Assembly: GCF_026642255.1 (NCBI RefSeq)
Contig: NZ_CP113264.1
Coordinates: 2,790,001 to 2,854,000 of the forward strand
From: Streptomonospora nanhaiensis
Lineage (GTDB): Bacteria > Actinomycetota > Actinomycetes > Streptosporangiales > Streptosporangiaceae
Reading direction: 5' to 3'
Length of the DNA: 64,000 nucleotides
The position numbers and the translations under genes were made by a program. The notes beneath the pieces were generated by a model. That model was given only the letters and a program-made list of their open reading frames with translations. It made no database searches and was not told the origin of the DNA. Below, one piece after another: positions 27,391 to 37,999 of the stretch (positions are counted from its first letter, which is position 1; every line of letters starts with the position of its first letter).

Positions 27391-27768
27391 ATGCGGATCA
27401 CGGTGACCGGGGTGGACGACGCGGCGACGGTCCGGTTCCGGTGCGCGGCCGGAGCGGCCACGGGCCGGTGGGCGGGCCCGGCGCCGCCCGTGCCCGGGGA
27501 GCACGATGTGGAGCTGGACGTGGCCGAGGAGGTCGTGTTCGCCCGGGCGGAGCCGGGGCGCGATCGCGTCGAGGACGCTCCGGACGGCTCCGGGGCCGTG
27601 CTGGTCGTGGGACGCGTCGAGCAGGCCGGGACGGGGGCGGACGCCGTCGTGGTCCTGCGGGTGGGCGGCGGCCTCCTCCTGCTGGAGGCGTGCGGGGCCG
27701 TGCCCTCCGCCGGGGACCGGGTCGGTTTCACCGCGGCGGAGCTCCGCCTGTACCCGACGGGGGTGTAG
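27391..27768 (+). CDS. Hypothetical protein
   Basis: 125 residues, ATG 27391 preceded by GGAGCG. Mostly beta-strand-like valine/glycine pattern (MRITVTGVDDAATVRF, then AVVVLRVGGGLLLLEA) with acidic loops. No cysteine motif, signal peptide or membrane helix. No family recognised. It follows the MerR pair by 120 bp and ends before a strong terminator shared with the acyl-CoA dehydrogenase gene. Confidence 0.6.
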   Translation: MRITVTGVDDAATVRFRCAAGAATGRWAGPAPPVPGEHDVELDVAEEVVFARAEPGRDRVEDAPDGSGAVLVVGRVEQAGTGADAVVVLRVGGGLLLLEACGAVPSAGDRVGFTAAELRLYPTGV

Positions 27769-27853
27769 AGGGCCTCCGGCCGGAAGGCTGCTCGCGGTCG
27801 GCGTGCGCCTGCGCCACCGTCGCCGCCGCCCGGCACAGGTCCCTGTGCCCGGC

Positions 27854-27896
27854 GGGAGCGCCCGCCCGCGCCTCGTGCGCGGGGGCGGGCGCTCCC
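27854..27896. terminator. Bidirectional terminator hairpin
   Basis: GGGAGCGCCCGCCCGCGC at 27854-27871 pairs with the segment ending GGGCGCTCCC at 27896, with a 2-nt bulge and loop CTCGT. It separates convergent genes ending at 27768 (+) and 27925 (-). Confidence 0.65.
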
Positions 27897-27924
27897 AGGG
27901 CCGTCGACGCCCTTCCGACGGGTC

Positions 27925-29721
27925 CTAGAGCACGTCGGGCGAGACGTCCAGGACGGTGCGGTCGCAGGAGGCCACCAGGTCGAACTGCGGTCCGGTCCGG
28001 GGCAGCTCGTGGCGGAAGAAGTACGCCGCGGCCGCGCGCTTGCCCTCGTAGAAGTCCCCCGCCCTGCCGTGCGCGGCCACCAGCTGCTCCAGCCACAGCC
28101 ACGCCACCACCACGTGGCCCACCGCCTCCAGGTAGGGGGTGGCGTTGGCCAGCGCCACCGCGGGGTCGCCCCCGGCCCAGGCGGAGGCGGCCGTCTCCGT
28201 CGTCCGCGCCAGGGCGGCCGACAGCAGGCCGGCGTACACGGCCTCGTCCCCGCCCAGCTCCCGGGCGCGGTCGGCGGTCCGCTGCGCGGTCTCCACCAGC
28301 AGCGCCAGCCGCGCGCCGCCGTCCTGGACGGCCTTGCGGCCCAGCAGGTCCAGGGCCTGGATGCCGTGGGTGCCCTCGTGGATCGGGTTGAGCCGGTTGT
28401 CCCGGTAGTGCTGCTCCACGTCGTACTCGCGCGTGTACCCGTACCCGCCGTGCACCTGGATGGCCAGGCTGTTGGCCTCCACGCACCACTGGGAGGGCCA
28501 GCTCTTGGCGATCGGCGTGAGGACGTCCAGGAGCAGGTTCGCGCGCTCGCGCCCGGCGTCGTCGTCGGTGCTCGCCGCCTCGTCGACCAGCCGCGCGCAG
28601 TACAGCACCAGGGCGAGGGCGCCCTCCACGTAGCTCTTCTGGGCGAGCAGCATCCGCCGCACGTCGGTGTGGCCGATGATCGGCACCTGCGGCCGGGCGG
28701 GGTCCTTGTCGCCGAGCGGGCGCCCCTGGAGCCGTTCGCGCGCGTAGGCCAGCGACTTCAGGTACCCGGTGTAGCCGACGGCCGCGGCGCCGGCGCCCAC
28801 GCCGATCCGGGCGCCGTTCATCATGTGGAACATGTACCGCAGGCCCTGGTGGGGTTCGCCCACCAGGTAGCCGACCGCGCCGGCCCGGCCGCCCGGCGTG
28901 TGCGCCCCCTCGCCGAAGTTGAGCAGGGCGTTGACGGTGCCCCGGTAGCCCATCTTGTGGTTGAGCCCGGCGGGGACGACGTCGTTGCGCTCACCGATCG
29001 TCCCGTCCGCCTCCACCAGGTACTTGGGGACGACGAACAGGGAGATGCCCTTGACCCCGGGCGGACCGCCGGGGAGCTTGGCGAGCACCAGGTGCACGAT
29101 GTTCTCGGTCAGCTCGTGGTCGCCGCCCGAGATCCACATCTTGTTGCCGAACACCCGGTAGCCGCCCTCGCCGTCCTCCTCGGCGCGGGTGGTGATGTCG
29201 GCCAGGGAGCTGCCCGCCTGCGGCTCGGACAGGCACATGGTGCCGGTGAAGCGCCCCTCCACCATGGGGAGCACCCACGTGTCGACCTGTTCGGGGCTGC
29301 CGTGCGCCAGGAGGAGGCGGGCGTTGCCGGAGGTGAGGGAGGTGTAGGCGGAGGTGCCCAGGTTGGCGGCCTGGAAGTAGGCGCCGCACGCGCTGGAGAC
29401 GACCTGCGGGATCTGGGCCCCGCCCACGGAGGCGGGCATCCCGGCGGCGGCGAGGCCGGTCTCGGCGTAGACCTCCAGGGCCTTGCGCACCTCGGGGATG
29501 ACGTGGACGCGCTCGCCGTCGAAGCGCGGCTCGTTGGCGTCGTTGGCCTTGTTGTGCGGGGCGAAGTGGTCGGTGGCCACGCGCTCGGCCAGCTCCAGGG
29601 CGGCGTCGAAGGTCTCGCGCGAGTGGTCGGAGTAGCGGGGGCGCGCGGTGAGGGCCTCGGTGTCGAGCCACTCGTAGAGCAGGAAGTGCAGGTCACGCGC
29701 GGACAGCAGGGTGGATGCCAC
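27925..29721 (-). CDS. Acyl-CoA dehydrogenase, long FadE5-like type
   Basis: 598 residues, longer than the classical about 380-residue enzymes and similar in length to FadE5-like proteins with extra N- and C-terminal helical domains. FAD/substrate segments: TMCLSEPQAGSSLADITT (about 155-175), KMWISGGDHELTENIVHLVLAK, and the C-terminal QVHGGYGYTREYDVEQHYRD followed by IHEGTHGIQALDLLGR. It catalyses alpha,beta-dehydrogenation of acyl-CoA with FAD in the cytoplasm. Start ATG 29721 lies just downstream of a TetR-type palindrome (29744-29757), so expression is probably controlled by a TetR regulator not in this window. Confidence 0.92.
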   Translation of the reverse strand: MASTLLSARDLHFLLYEWLDTEALTARPRYSDHSRETFDAALELAERVATDHFAPHNKANDANEPRFDGERVHVIPEVRKALEVYAETGLAAAGMPASVGGAQIPQVVSSACGAYFQAANLGTSAYTSLTSGNARLLLAHGSPEQVDTWVLPMVEGRFTGTMCLSEPQAGSSLADITTRAEEDGEGGYRVFGNKMWISGGDHELTENIVHLVLAKLPGGPPGVKGISLFVVPKYLVEADGTIGERNDVVPAGLNHKMGYRGTVNALLNFGEGAHTPGGRAGAVGYLVGEPHQGLRYMFHMMNGARIGVGAGAAAVGYTGYLKSLAYARERLQGRPLGDKDPARPQVPIIGHTDVRRMLLAQKSYVEGALALVLYCARLVDEAASTDDDAGRERANLLLDVLTPIAKSWPSQWCVEANSLAIQVHGGYGYTREYDVEQHYRDNRLNPIHEGTHGIQALDLLGRKAVQDGGARLALLVETAQRTADRARELGGDEAVYAGLLSAALARTTETAASAWAGGDPAVALANATPYLEAVGHVVVAWLWLEQLVAAHGRAGDFYEGKRAAAAYFFRHELPRTGPQFDLVASCDRTVLDVSPDVL

Positions 29722-29743
29722 GGTCGCCTCCTCGGAAATTTTG

Positions 29744-29757
29744 ACCGACTGGTCGGT
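29744..29757. promoter_or_regulatory. TetR-type operator upstream of acyl-CoA dehydrogenase
   Basis: ACCGAC-TG-GTCGGT is a perfect 6-bp inverted repeat with 2-bp spacer, 23-36 bp before the start codon in an AT-richer patch (TTTTGACC). A close relative occurs at 31181-31194. Confidence 0.65.
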
Positions 29758-29936
29758 ATGCTATCCGTTCCCGGGGCGTCCTCCGTGGCCGGGGTCACGG
29801 GGCGCCCGGGGTCCTCGGACGTGTTCCGCGGGCCGTTCCGGGCGCGCGGCGATCGGCGCGAGCGCCGAGTCCACCGAGAGCATCCACCGGACACGCCCTA
29901 GGCTGGTGGCCACCGAACCAGAAGGAGCACTGGCCC

Positions 29937-30401
29937 ATGTCCGCTGCCGCCGAGCCCTCCCGCACCGTCCTGCTGCTCAACGGTCCCAACCTCAACCTGT
30001 TGGGCACCCGCGACCCCGAGCAGTACGGCACCGTCACCCTCGACGAGGTCGAGCGGCAGGTGGTCGCCCTCGGCGTCGAGCTGGGGGTGGAGGTGGTGTG
30101 CGCGCAGAGCAACAGCGAGGGCGTCATGGTGGACCGGATCCACGCCGCCCGGCACTGGGCCGGCGTGGTGCTCAACCCCGGCGCCTACGCCCACTACGGC
30201 ATCGCCCTGCGCGACGCGATCGACGCGGTCGAGGTCCCCGTGGTGGAGGTGCACATCTCCAACATCTACGCGCGCGAGGAGTTCCGGCACACGTCGGTGA
30301 CCGCGCCCGTCGCGGCCGGGTACGTGGCGGGGTGCGGGGTGTTCGGCTACGAGCTCGCCCTGCGCGCGGTGCTCCGGCGCGACGCCGAGCGCCGCGCCTG
30401 A
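29937..30401 (+). CDS. aroQ: Type II 3-dehydroquinate dehydratase
   Basis: 154 residues, the usual length. Type II dehydroquinase motifs: LLNGPNLNLLGTRDPEQYG at the N-terminus (active-site lid Arg in GTRDP and the Tyr in EQYG), NSEGVMVDRIH, VLNPGAYAHYGIALRDAI (His in AHYG), and VPVVEVHISNIYAREEFRHTS (catalytic His in EVHISN). It dehydrates 3-dehydroquinate to 3-dehydroshikimate in the shikimate pathway or quinate catabolism. Start ATG 29937 has GAAGGAG upstream. No other aro gene is near. It converges on the phosphatase gene. Confidence 0.95.
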   Translation: MSAAAEPSRTVLLLNGPNLNLLGTRDPEQYGTVTLDEVERQVVALGVELGVEVVCAQSNSEGVMVDRIHAARHWAGVVLNPGAYAHYGIALRDAIDAVEVPVVEVHISNIYAREEFRHTSVTAPVAAGYVAGCGVFGYELALRAVLRRDAERRA

Positions 30402-30421
30402 GGCTCCGCCCGGTACGCCCG

Positions 30422-30477
30422 GGGTGCCCGTCCCGGCAGGGGGCGGGCACCCGCCGGCGGCGTCGGCCCGCCGCCGG
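30422..30477. terminator. Pair of terminator hairpins
   Basis: Two adjacent stems: GGGTGCCCG/CGGGCACCC (30422-30430 with 30444-30452) and CCGGCGGCG/CGCCGCCGG (30454-30462 with 30469-30477). They lie between convergent genes aroQ (+) and the histidine phosphatase (-). Confidence 0.6.
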
Positions 30478-30488
30478 GGCGCCGCGCC

Positions 30489-31124
30489 TCAGCGGTAGGT
30501 CATCAGCGCGGGGCCGCCCTGCTCCAGGTGGGCGTGGTCGTTGAAGGACAGCACCTGGGTGCCGCCGCGCCCGTGCAGCAGCTTGCTCACCGAGCCGTTG
30601 ACCACCACGCGGTTCATCGCCAGGAACCCGGCCGACGAGGCGCCCAGCAGGGTCGAGCACACCGCGGCGACCACCCCGGCCGAGGTGAACACCAGCGCGG
30701 TCTCCCCGCGCCCCAGCCCCGCGACCAGGTCGGACAGGGCTGCGTTCACCCCCTCGCGGAACCCCTCCCAGGTGCCGGGTCCGCTCCCCCCGGCGCCCAT
30801 CCACGAGGTCAGGGCCGCGTCCAGGCGCTCCTGGAGCGTGCCCGTCCCCGTGAGGTGGGAGCCGAGCAGGCCGAGGTGGTCGTACTCGTCCCAGCGGGGG
30901 TCGGTGGCCGGTGCGGTGTCGATGCCCGCCTCGGCGAGGGCGGCCGCCGCCGTCTGGCGCTGGCGGCGCAGCGCCCCCGTGGCGACCGCGCCGATCCGGA
31001 GGTCGCGCCGCTTGAGCTCGGCGCCGAGCAGCCGGGCCTGCTCGTGGCCGGTGGGGCTCAGCTCGTCGTAGTCCTCGGCCTCCGGGGAGGCCTTCCCGTG
31101 GCGGATGAGATAGATCGCTGGCAT
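30489..31124 (-). CDS. Histidine phosphatase superfamily protein
   Basis: 211 residues from ATG 31124. The catalytic phospho-His is in the N-terminal IYLIRHGKAS (RHG motif). Further cues are the ELSPTGHEQARLLG segment, the Arg in TGALRRQRQTA, and a C-terminal block ALVFTSAGVVAAVCSTLLG. In the last of these, the usual second His of the V-x-H-G motif appears replaced by Ser (FTSAG), which may alter activity. Substrate unknown. Divergent from the epimerase gene across 179 bp with a TetR-like palindrome. Confidence 0.85.
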   Translation of the reverse strand: MPAIYLIRHGKASPEAEDYDELSPTGHEQARLLGAELKRRDLRIGAVATGALRRQRQTAAAALAEAGIDTAPATDPRWDEYDHLGLLGSHLTGTGTLQERLDAALTSWMGAGGSGPGTWEGFREGVNAALSDLVAGLGRGETALVFTSAGVVAAVCSTLLGASSAGFLAMNRVVVNGSVSKLLHGRGGTQVLSFNDHAHLEQGGPALMTYR

Positions 31125-31180
31125 GGCGCCAGGGTACGAGCGGGCCCCGGACCGCCGGCGCACCGGGGCCCTGTTGACAT

Positions 31181-31194
31181 ACCGTCCGGTCGGT
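31181..31194. promoter_or_regulatory. TetR-type operator between divergent genes
   Basis: ACCGTC-CG-GTCGGT is an inverted repeat with one mismatch, matching 12 of 14 positions of the site at 29744-29757. It is directly preceded by a TTGACA -35-like hexamer at 31174-31179, in the gap between the phosphatase (-) and the epimerase (+). Confidence 0.55.
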
Positions 31195-31303
31195 TCGGGG
31201 TGGTGGCGGGCGGTGCCGACCGCGGGAGCGACCCGCGGCGGGCCCGGCGGCGCGCGGCAGCCGGTCGCCTCCGCGTTACCGTGGCCACACGCGACACGGA
31301 GGG

Positions 31304-32650
31304 ATGACCATGGTCTTCCGGTATTCGAGCGTGGTGCCCGCACCGCGCGACGAGGTCTTCGACTGGCACGCGCGGCCGGGCGCGTTCGCCCGGCTGGCCC
31401 CGCCCTGGCAGCCGGTGCGCCTGACCGCCGAGGCGGACTCCCTCGCCGACGGCGTGGCCGTGCTCTCGTTCCCCGGCGGCCTGCGCTGGGAGGCCCGCCA
31501 CCTTCCGGAGCGGCACGACCCGCCCCGCAGGTTCGCGGACCGGCTGGTGTCCCAGCCGCTGGCGGCGCTGCTGTCCTGGACGCACGCCCACGACTTCGTC
31601 GCGGAGACCGGGGAGAGCACCCGCGTCGTCGACCGGGTCGCCACCTCCGTCCCCGAGGCGCTGCTGCGGCCCATGTTCGCCTACCGCCACGCCCAGCTCG
31701 CCGACGACCTGGCGGCCGGGGCCCGGGCGCGGGCCTGGCACGACCGTCCGGTGACCGTGGCGGTCACCGGATCGGGCGGGCTGGTGGGGCGCTCCCTGTG
31801 TTCGCTGCTCACCACGGGCGGGCACCGGGTGGTCCGGCTGGTGCGCGGGGACCCCGCCCACGCGGGCGAACGGCGCTGGGACCCCCGGGAACCGGCCGCC
31901 GACCTGCTCGAAGGCGTCGACGCCCTGGTGCACCTGGCGGGGGAGCCGCTGTTCGGGCGGTTCACGGAGCAGCACAAGGAGGCCCTGCGGGACAGCCGTG
32001 TCGGCCCCACGCGCGCCCTCGCCCGCCTGGTGGCCCGCAGCGGGACGCGCGTGTTCGTGACCGCCTCGGCGATCGGCTACTACGGGCCGGACCGGGGGGA
32101 CGAGGTCCTCACGGAGGACAGTCCGCGCGGGACGGGGTTCCTGGCCGACCTGGTCGCGGACTGGGAGGAGGCCGCCGAACCCGCGGCCGGGGGCGGCGCC
32201 CGGTGCGTGCAGGTGCGTACGGGCATCGTGCAGAGCCCCGCCGGGGGAGTGCTGGGGCTGCAGTACCCGCTGTTCGCGGCGGGGCTGGGCGGCCGGATCG
32301 GCGACGGCCGGCAGTGGATGTCGTGGATCGGCGTGGACGACCTCGCGGACCTCTACGTGCGCGCCGTCCTGGACGGGGCGCTGACGGGCCCCGTCAACGG
32401 GGTGGCGCCGAACCCGGTGCGCGGCGCCGAGCACGCCGACGTGCTCGCCGGCACCCTGCGCCGTCCCGCGGCGCTGCCGGTGCCGGGCTGGGGGCCGGCC
32501 CTCCTGCTGGGACGGGAGGGCGCGGACGAGGTGGCGCTGGCGGACCAGAGGGTGGCCCCGGCCCGCCTGGAGGCGGCGGGGCACCGTTTCCGGTACCCGC
32601 GACTGGAGGGGGCGCTCGCCCACCTCTTCGGCCGGGAGCGCCCCGTGTGA
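31304..32650 (+). CDS. TIGR01777 family epimerase with N-terminal SRPBCC domain
   Basis: 448 residues. Residues 1-145 look like a START/SRPBCC ligand-binding domain (RYSSVVPAPRDEVFDWHARPGAF). From about 150 an SDR Rossmann domain begins (VTVAVTGSGGLVGRSLCSLL) and contains VDALVHLAGEPLFG, the R-W-D motif ERRWDP, the active-site segment FVTASAIGYYG, and the late EWISWIHIDD-like RQWMSWIGVDDLADL. This fusion is common in actinobacteria; it is annotated as an NAD(P)-dependent epimerase and is related to cell-division inhibitor SulA-like/SDR39U1 proteins. Substrate unknown. Start ATG 31304; ATG 31310 is an alternative. Confidence 0.87.
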   Translation: MTMVFRYSSVVPAPRDEVFDWHARPGAFARLAPPWQPVRLTAEADSLADGVAVLSFPGGLRWEARHLPERHDPPRRFADRLVSQPLAALLSWTHAHDFVAETGESTRVVDRVATSVPEALLRPMFAYRHAQLADDLAAGARARAWHDRPVTVAVTGSGGLVGRSLCSLLTTGGHRVVRLVRGDPAHAGERRWDPREPAADLLEGVDALVHLAGEPLFGRFTEQHKEALRDSRVGPTRALARLVARSGTRVFVTASAIGYYGPDRGDEVLTEDSPRGTGFLADLVADWEEAAEPAAGGGARCVQVRTGIVQSPAGGVLGLQYPLFAAGLGGRIGDGRQWMSWIGVDDLADLYVRAVLDGALTGPVNGVAPNPVRGAEHADVLAGTLRRPAALPVPGWGPALLLGREGADEVALADQRVAPARLEAAGHRFRYPRLEGALAHLFGRERPV

Positions 32651-32668
32651 GGCGGCGGCGCGGCCGTC

Positions 32669-32719
32669 CCCCCGGCGGGCGCCCGCCGGGGGCGGGGTGC
32701 GGCCCGTGGGCCGCACCCC
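32669..32719. terminator. Two perfect terminator hairpins
   Basis: 32669-32692 is a perfect 12-bp-arm palindrome (CCCCCGGCGGGC and its complement). 32694-32719 is GGGGTGCGGCCC-GT-GGGCCGCACCCC. They lie between the convergent epimerase (+) and molybdoenzyme (-). Confidence 0.7.
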
Positions 32720-32744
32720 CGCGCCGTGCCGGAGCCTTTCCGCC

Positions 32745-35060
<2,316 letters not shown>

Positions 35061-35543
35061 TGTGGCATCGCGTCCCGTGGCACCGTGACGCCGGGGGAGC
35101 TGCCCGGCCGGTCAGGGGCGGTGCGGCCCTCCGGGCCCGAGGGAGGGCGGCCCTCCGTGAGGCGGTGCCGCCGGCTGGCGGACGTGCTGCCGCACTGTCC
35201 GCAGTATTTGTCATGACATGCCAATATAGTTCCTTCTCTATATGTTCCTGTTTGTTCGGTGTTTTTGTCATTTCCTTATCACGGTTGTTTTTCTCCGGTC
35301 GTGCCTTTCGGGATACTGGCCGGAGCGGGCCAGGGGGGATTGCGGTTCCCCGGCGGCGGGCATCTCGGTGGTGCGACGGTCCCGGGCCTGGAGGGGAAGA
35401 GAAGGGAACGACCGGTTTCCGGACCCCTGTGGTCCTCCGGAGGATGTGCCGCCCCCCGCGGATTCGGACCGTGCTCCGGGGGTCGGGCGGTCGCGACATG
35501 AAGTCCACTTAGTGGTTCGGCGTAGAATCCCAAGCGAACAGAG
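35061..35543. promoter_or_regulatory. Divergent intergenic region with AT-rich operator-like island (483 bp)
   Basis: Between the molybdoenzyme (-) and the tectonin gene (+). An unusually AT-rich stretch at 35205-35300 holds TGTCATGACA (35209-35218, perfect palindrome) and ATATAG/CTATAT arms separated by 8 bp (35224-35243). TAGAAT at 35523-35528 could be a -10 element for the tectonin gene, 16 bp before its ATG. Open frames here are not credible genes. Confidence 0.45.
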
Positions 35544-36248
35544 ATGAGTTCCATGGCTCACTGGAAGAACATTCCCGGTAACCTCACGAAGATCTCGGTG
35601 GGGTCCAGGAGCAATGTGTGGGGTGTCAACTCCGGCGGTGCCATCTATCGTTTCACGAATGACGACGCCAACCCCTGGGTCAATGTTCCTGGGGGTTTGG
35701 TCGACATCAGTGCTGCTGCGGACGGCACGGTGTGGGGGGTGAATGCGAACAACCAGATCTACCGTTACACGGGTGATCTGGGTTCGTCCCACTGGAAGGG
35801 TATCTCCGGCAGTCTGACAAGGATATCCGCCGGTTCCAGGAGCAATGTGTGGGGCGTGAACTCCGCTGGCGGCATCTATCGTTTCACGAATGACGACGCC
35901 AACCCCTGGGTCAATGTTCCTGGGGGTTTGGTCGACATCAGTGCTGCTGCGGACGGCACGGTGTGGGGTGTCAATGCGAACAACCAGATCTACCGTTACA
36001 CGGGTGATCTGGATTCGTCCCACTGGAAGGGAATCTCGGGCGGTCTGTCGGGAATCTCCGCCGGTTCCCGGAGCAATGTGTGGGGTGTCAACTCCGCCGG
36101 TGGCATCTATCGTTTCACGAATGACGACGCCAACCCCTGGGTCGGTATCCCCGGCGGGCTGAAGGAGATCAGCGCGGCCGCGGACGGCACGGTGTGGGGC
36201 GTCAACTCCGCCGGCGCCATCTACCGCTACACCGGTGACCAGCCCTAG
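35544..36248 (+). CDS. Six-blade tectonin beta-propeller lectin
   Basis: 234 residues made almost wholly of tectonin (TECPR) repeats. Each blade has a core such as SAGSRSNVWGVNSAGGIYRF or SAAADGTVWGVNANNQIYRY, giving six blades of about 38 residues arranged as three 77-residue double blades. Proteins of this kind form six-bladed propellers that bind O-methylated sugars or lipopolysaccharide. There is no signal peptide, so it is cytoplasmic or released by lysis or an unconventional route. Either ATG 35544 or 35553 could be the start; neither has a strong RBS. It lies between a long promoter region and a strong terminator, hence monocistronic. Confidence 0.85.
   Translation: MSSMAHWKNIPGNLTKISVGSRSNVWGVNSGGAIYRFTNDDANPWVNVPGGLVDISAAADGTVWGVNANNQIYRYTGDLGSSHWKGISGSLTRISAGSRSNVWGVNSAGGIYRFTNDDANPWVNVPGGLVDISAAADGTVWGVNANNQIYRYTGDLDSSHWKGISGGLSGISAGSRSNVWGVNSAGGIYRFTNDDANPWVGIPGGLKEISAAADGTVWGVNSAGAIYRYTGDQP
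35559..36248 (+). repeat. Three tandem 231-bp repeats inside the tectonin gene
   Basis: The same landmark (GTTTCACGAATGACGACGCC) recurs at 35650, 35881 and 36112, exactly 231 bp apart. The first two copies are nearly identical over long stretches, while the third has drifted toward normal GC-rich codons after about 36145. This indicates recent duplication or gene conversion. Confidence 0.85.
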
Positions 36249-36266
36249 GGACCGAGCGCGACGGAC

Positions 36267-36303
36267 GGGTGTTCCCCGCGGCGGACCGCCGCGGGGAACA
36301 CCC
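36267..36303 (+). terminator. Strong terminator after the tectonin gene
   Basis: GGGTGTTCCCCGCGGCGG at 36267-36284 pairs perfectly with its complement at 36286-36303 across one base; the tip must open by a few bases. It starts 19 bp after the stop codon. Confidence 0.7.
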
Positions 36304-36483
36304 CGGGGCCGCCGCGGCCCCACCGGCCCGGACGCCGCGCACCTCGCGCGGTCTGGGCGCGCACCACCGGAGCCGGTCCGGGCCCGCAGCGCACCTCGCG
36401 TACGCGGGGAGGTTCCCGCTCCGGCGGCCGGTCCGGCCGAAAACCCCTGGCGGAACGGGCCGGTCCGACAGGACACTGCGGCG

Positions 36484-37209
36484 ATGTACTCCGACGCCGA
36501 CACGGCCGCCCTCTACGACGTCCTCAACCCCTGGGATCCGAGCGACGACTTCTACCTCTCCCACGTCATGGCCTCCGCATCCGTCCTGGACGTGGGGTGC
36601 GGCACCGGCACACTGCTGCGCCGCGCCCGCGAGAACGGGCACGGCGGCCGGCTCTGCGGGCTGGACCCCGACCCCGCCGCGCTCGGCCGGGCGCGCGTGC
36701 GCGACGACGTCGCCTGGGTCGGGGGCCGCGCCGAGGACATGGCGTGGGACCGCGAGTTCGAGCTCGCGGTCATGGCCGGCAACGCCTTCCAGACGCTCGT
36801 GTCCGACAGCGAACTCCGTTCCTCGCTCGCCGCGATCCGGCGGGCGCTGGTCCCCGGAGGGAGGTTCGTGTTCGGCACCCGCAACCCCCTCGCCCGTGCC
36901 TGGGAGCGCTGGACCCCGGACAACGCCACCGACGTGGTCGACCACCGGGGCCGCGCGCTGCGCGTGTCGCACCGGGTCGAGTCCGTGGAGGGCGACGTGG
37001 TCACGTTCTCCGAGACCACCGCGACCGGGGAGGGCGAACCGCTCCGGGTCGACAGGGGGCGCCTGCGGTTCCTCGGCCCGGAGGGCGTCGACGCCTTCCT
37101 GCGCGGTGCCGGGATGGAGGCCGAGGAGCGCCACGGCGACTGGTCGCGAGGCCCTCTCACGGCCGGGAGCACCGTCATCGTCACCGTCGCCCGGGCGGTC
37201 GGCGGCTGA
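36484..37209 (+). CDS. Class I SAM-dependent methyltransferase
   Basis: 241 residues from ATG 36484 (reading MYSDADTAALYDVLNPW). SAM-binding motif I is ASVLDVGCGTGTLLRRA (about 33-49), followed by the acidic end of strand 2, GLDPDPAALGRAR, and motif post-II VGGRAEDMAWDREFELAVMAGNAFQTL. The C-terminal beta-rich region SHRVESVEGDVVTFSETT resembles small-molecule methyltransferases of the UbiE/Tam type. Substrate unknown. It precedes a mycothiol-type enzyme gene by 114 bp on the same strand. Confidence 0.85.
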   Translation: MYSDADTAALYDVLNPWDPSDDFYLSHVMASASVLDVGCGTGTLLRRARENGHGGRLCGLDPDPAALGRARVRDDVAWVGGRAEDMAWDREFELAVMAGNAFQTLVSDSELRSSLAAIRRALVPGGRFVFGTRNPLARAWERWTPDNATDVVDHRGRALRVSHRVESVEGDVVTFSETTATGEGEPLRVDRGRLRFLGPEGVDAFLRGAGMEAEERHGDWSRGPLTAGSTVIVTVARAVGG

Positions 37210-37323
37210 GGAACGCGCCCGGGCCCGCCCCCCGCCCCCGGCGCCCGGACGGCCGCCCGGAGGATCCGCTGCGGGGGGACGCGCCTCGGCCCGGATGTCG
37301 GTGCCGGAGCCTAGGCTCCCCGC

Positions 37324-37944
37324 ATGAACGCACTCTGGCCGACCGTGCACACCGAACGGGCCTCGCTCGCCGCCGACCTCGCGGACCTCACCGACCGGCA
37401 GTGGGCCACGGAGTCCCTGTGCACCGGTCTGAGCGTCCGCGAGGTCCTCGCCCACCTGGCGTCGGCCGCCGGGCTGAGCTGGGCCCGGTGGATGGCGGGG
37501 GTCATTCGCTGCAGGTTCGACTTCGACAAGCAGGTGGAGATGCGCCTGGCCGAACAGCTCGGAGGGAGCCCGGCCGAGACCCTGGAGAACTTCCGCCGCG
37601 TCGCGGCCAACACGACCACCCCCGTCGGCCCGGTCGTGGCGTGCCTGGGCGAGACCGTGGTCCACGGGGAGGACATCCGCCGTCCCCTGGGGATCGGCCG
37701 GGCCTACCCCGTCGAGACGCTCACGCGCCTGGCCGAGTACTACAGCGGCACCGACCTCGTGGTCGTGGCCAAGGGGAGGATCGGCGGGCTGCGCCTGGCC
37801 GCCACGGACGGCCCCTTCGCCACCGGCTCCGGGCTCCCGGTCTCCGGGCCGACCCTGGCGCTCGTCATGGCGATGACCGGCCGCGCGGCGTACTGCGACG
37901 ACCTGGAGGGCGAGGGCGTCGCGGTCCTGCGCGAACGCTGCTGA
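37324..37944 (+). CDS. Mycothiol-dependent maleylpyruvate isomerase-like DinB protein
   Basis: 206 residues. N-terminal DinB_2/MDMPI pattern: ADLADLTDRQWATESLCTGLSVREVLAHLASAAGLSWARW. It holds the first metal-binding His (LAHL), and the second set lies in ACLGETVVHGEDIRRPLG (His-Gly-Glu-Asp). C-terminal beta portion LRLAATDGPFATGSG and ALVMAMTGRAAYCDDLEG. Such enzymes use mycothiol in isomerisation or detoxification in actinobacteria. Specific substrate unknown. Confidence 0.85.
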   Translation: MNALWPTVHTERASLAADLADLTDRQWATESLCTGLSVREVLAHLASAAGLSWARWMAGVIRCRFDFDKQVEMRLAEQLGGSPAETLENFRRVAANTTTPVGPVVACLGETVVHGEDIRRPLGIGRAYPVETLTRLAEYYSGTDLVVVAKGRIGGLRLAATDGPFATGSGLPVSGPTLALVMAMTGRAAYCDDLEGEGVAVLRERC

Positions 37945-37999
37945 GGCCGCCCGGGCCGTGGCGTCGGGGCCGCCGGGCCGGCCCCGGCTCCGCACCCGG

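Noticed and set aside
35242..35547. A 101-codon frame before the tectonin gene with a hydrophobic start (MFLFVRCFCHFLITVVF)
   Set aside because: The hydrophobic part comes from the AT-rich promoter island, the rest is Arg/Pro-rich, and there is no ribosome-binding site. Regulatory DNA is more likely.
35559..36248. 231-bp repeats as a mobile element or CRISPR
   Set aside because: They are in frame and encode tectonin blades; there are no terminal inverted repeats or transposase.
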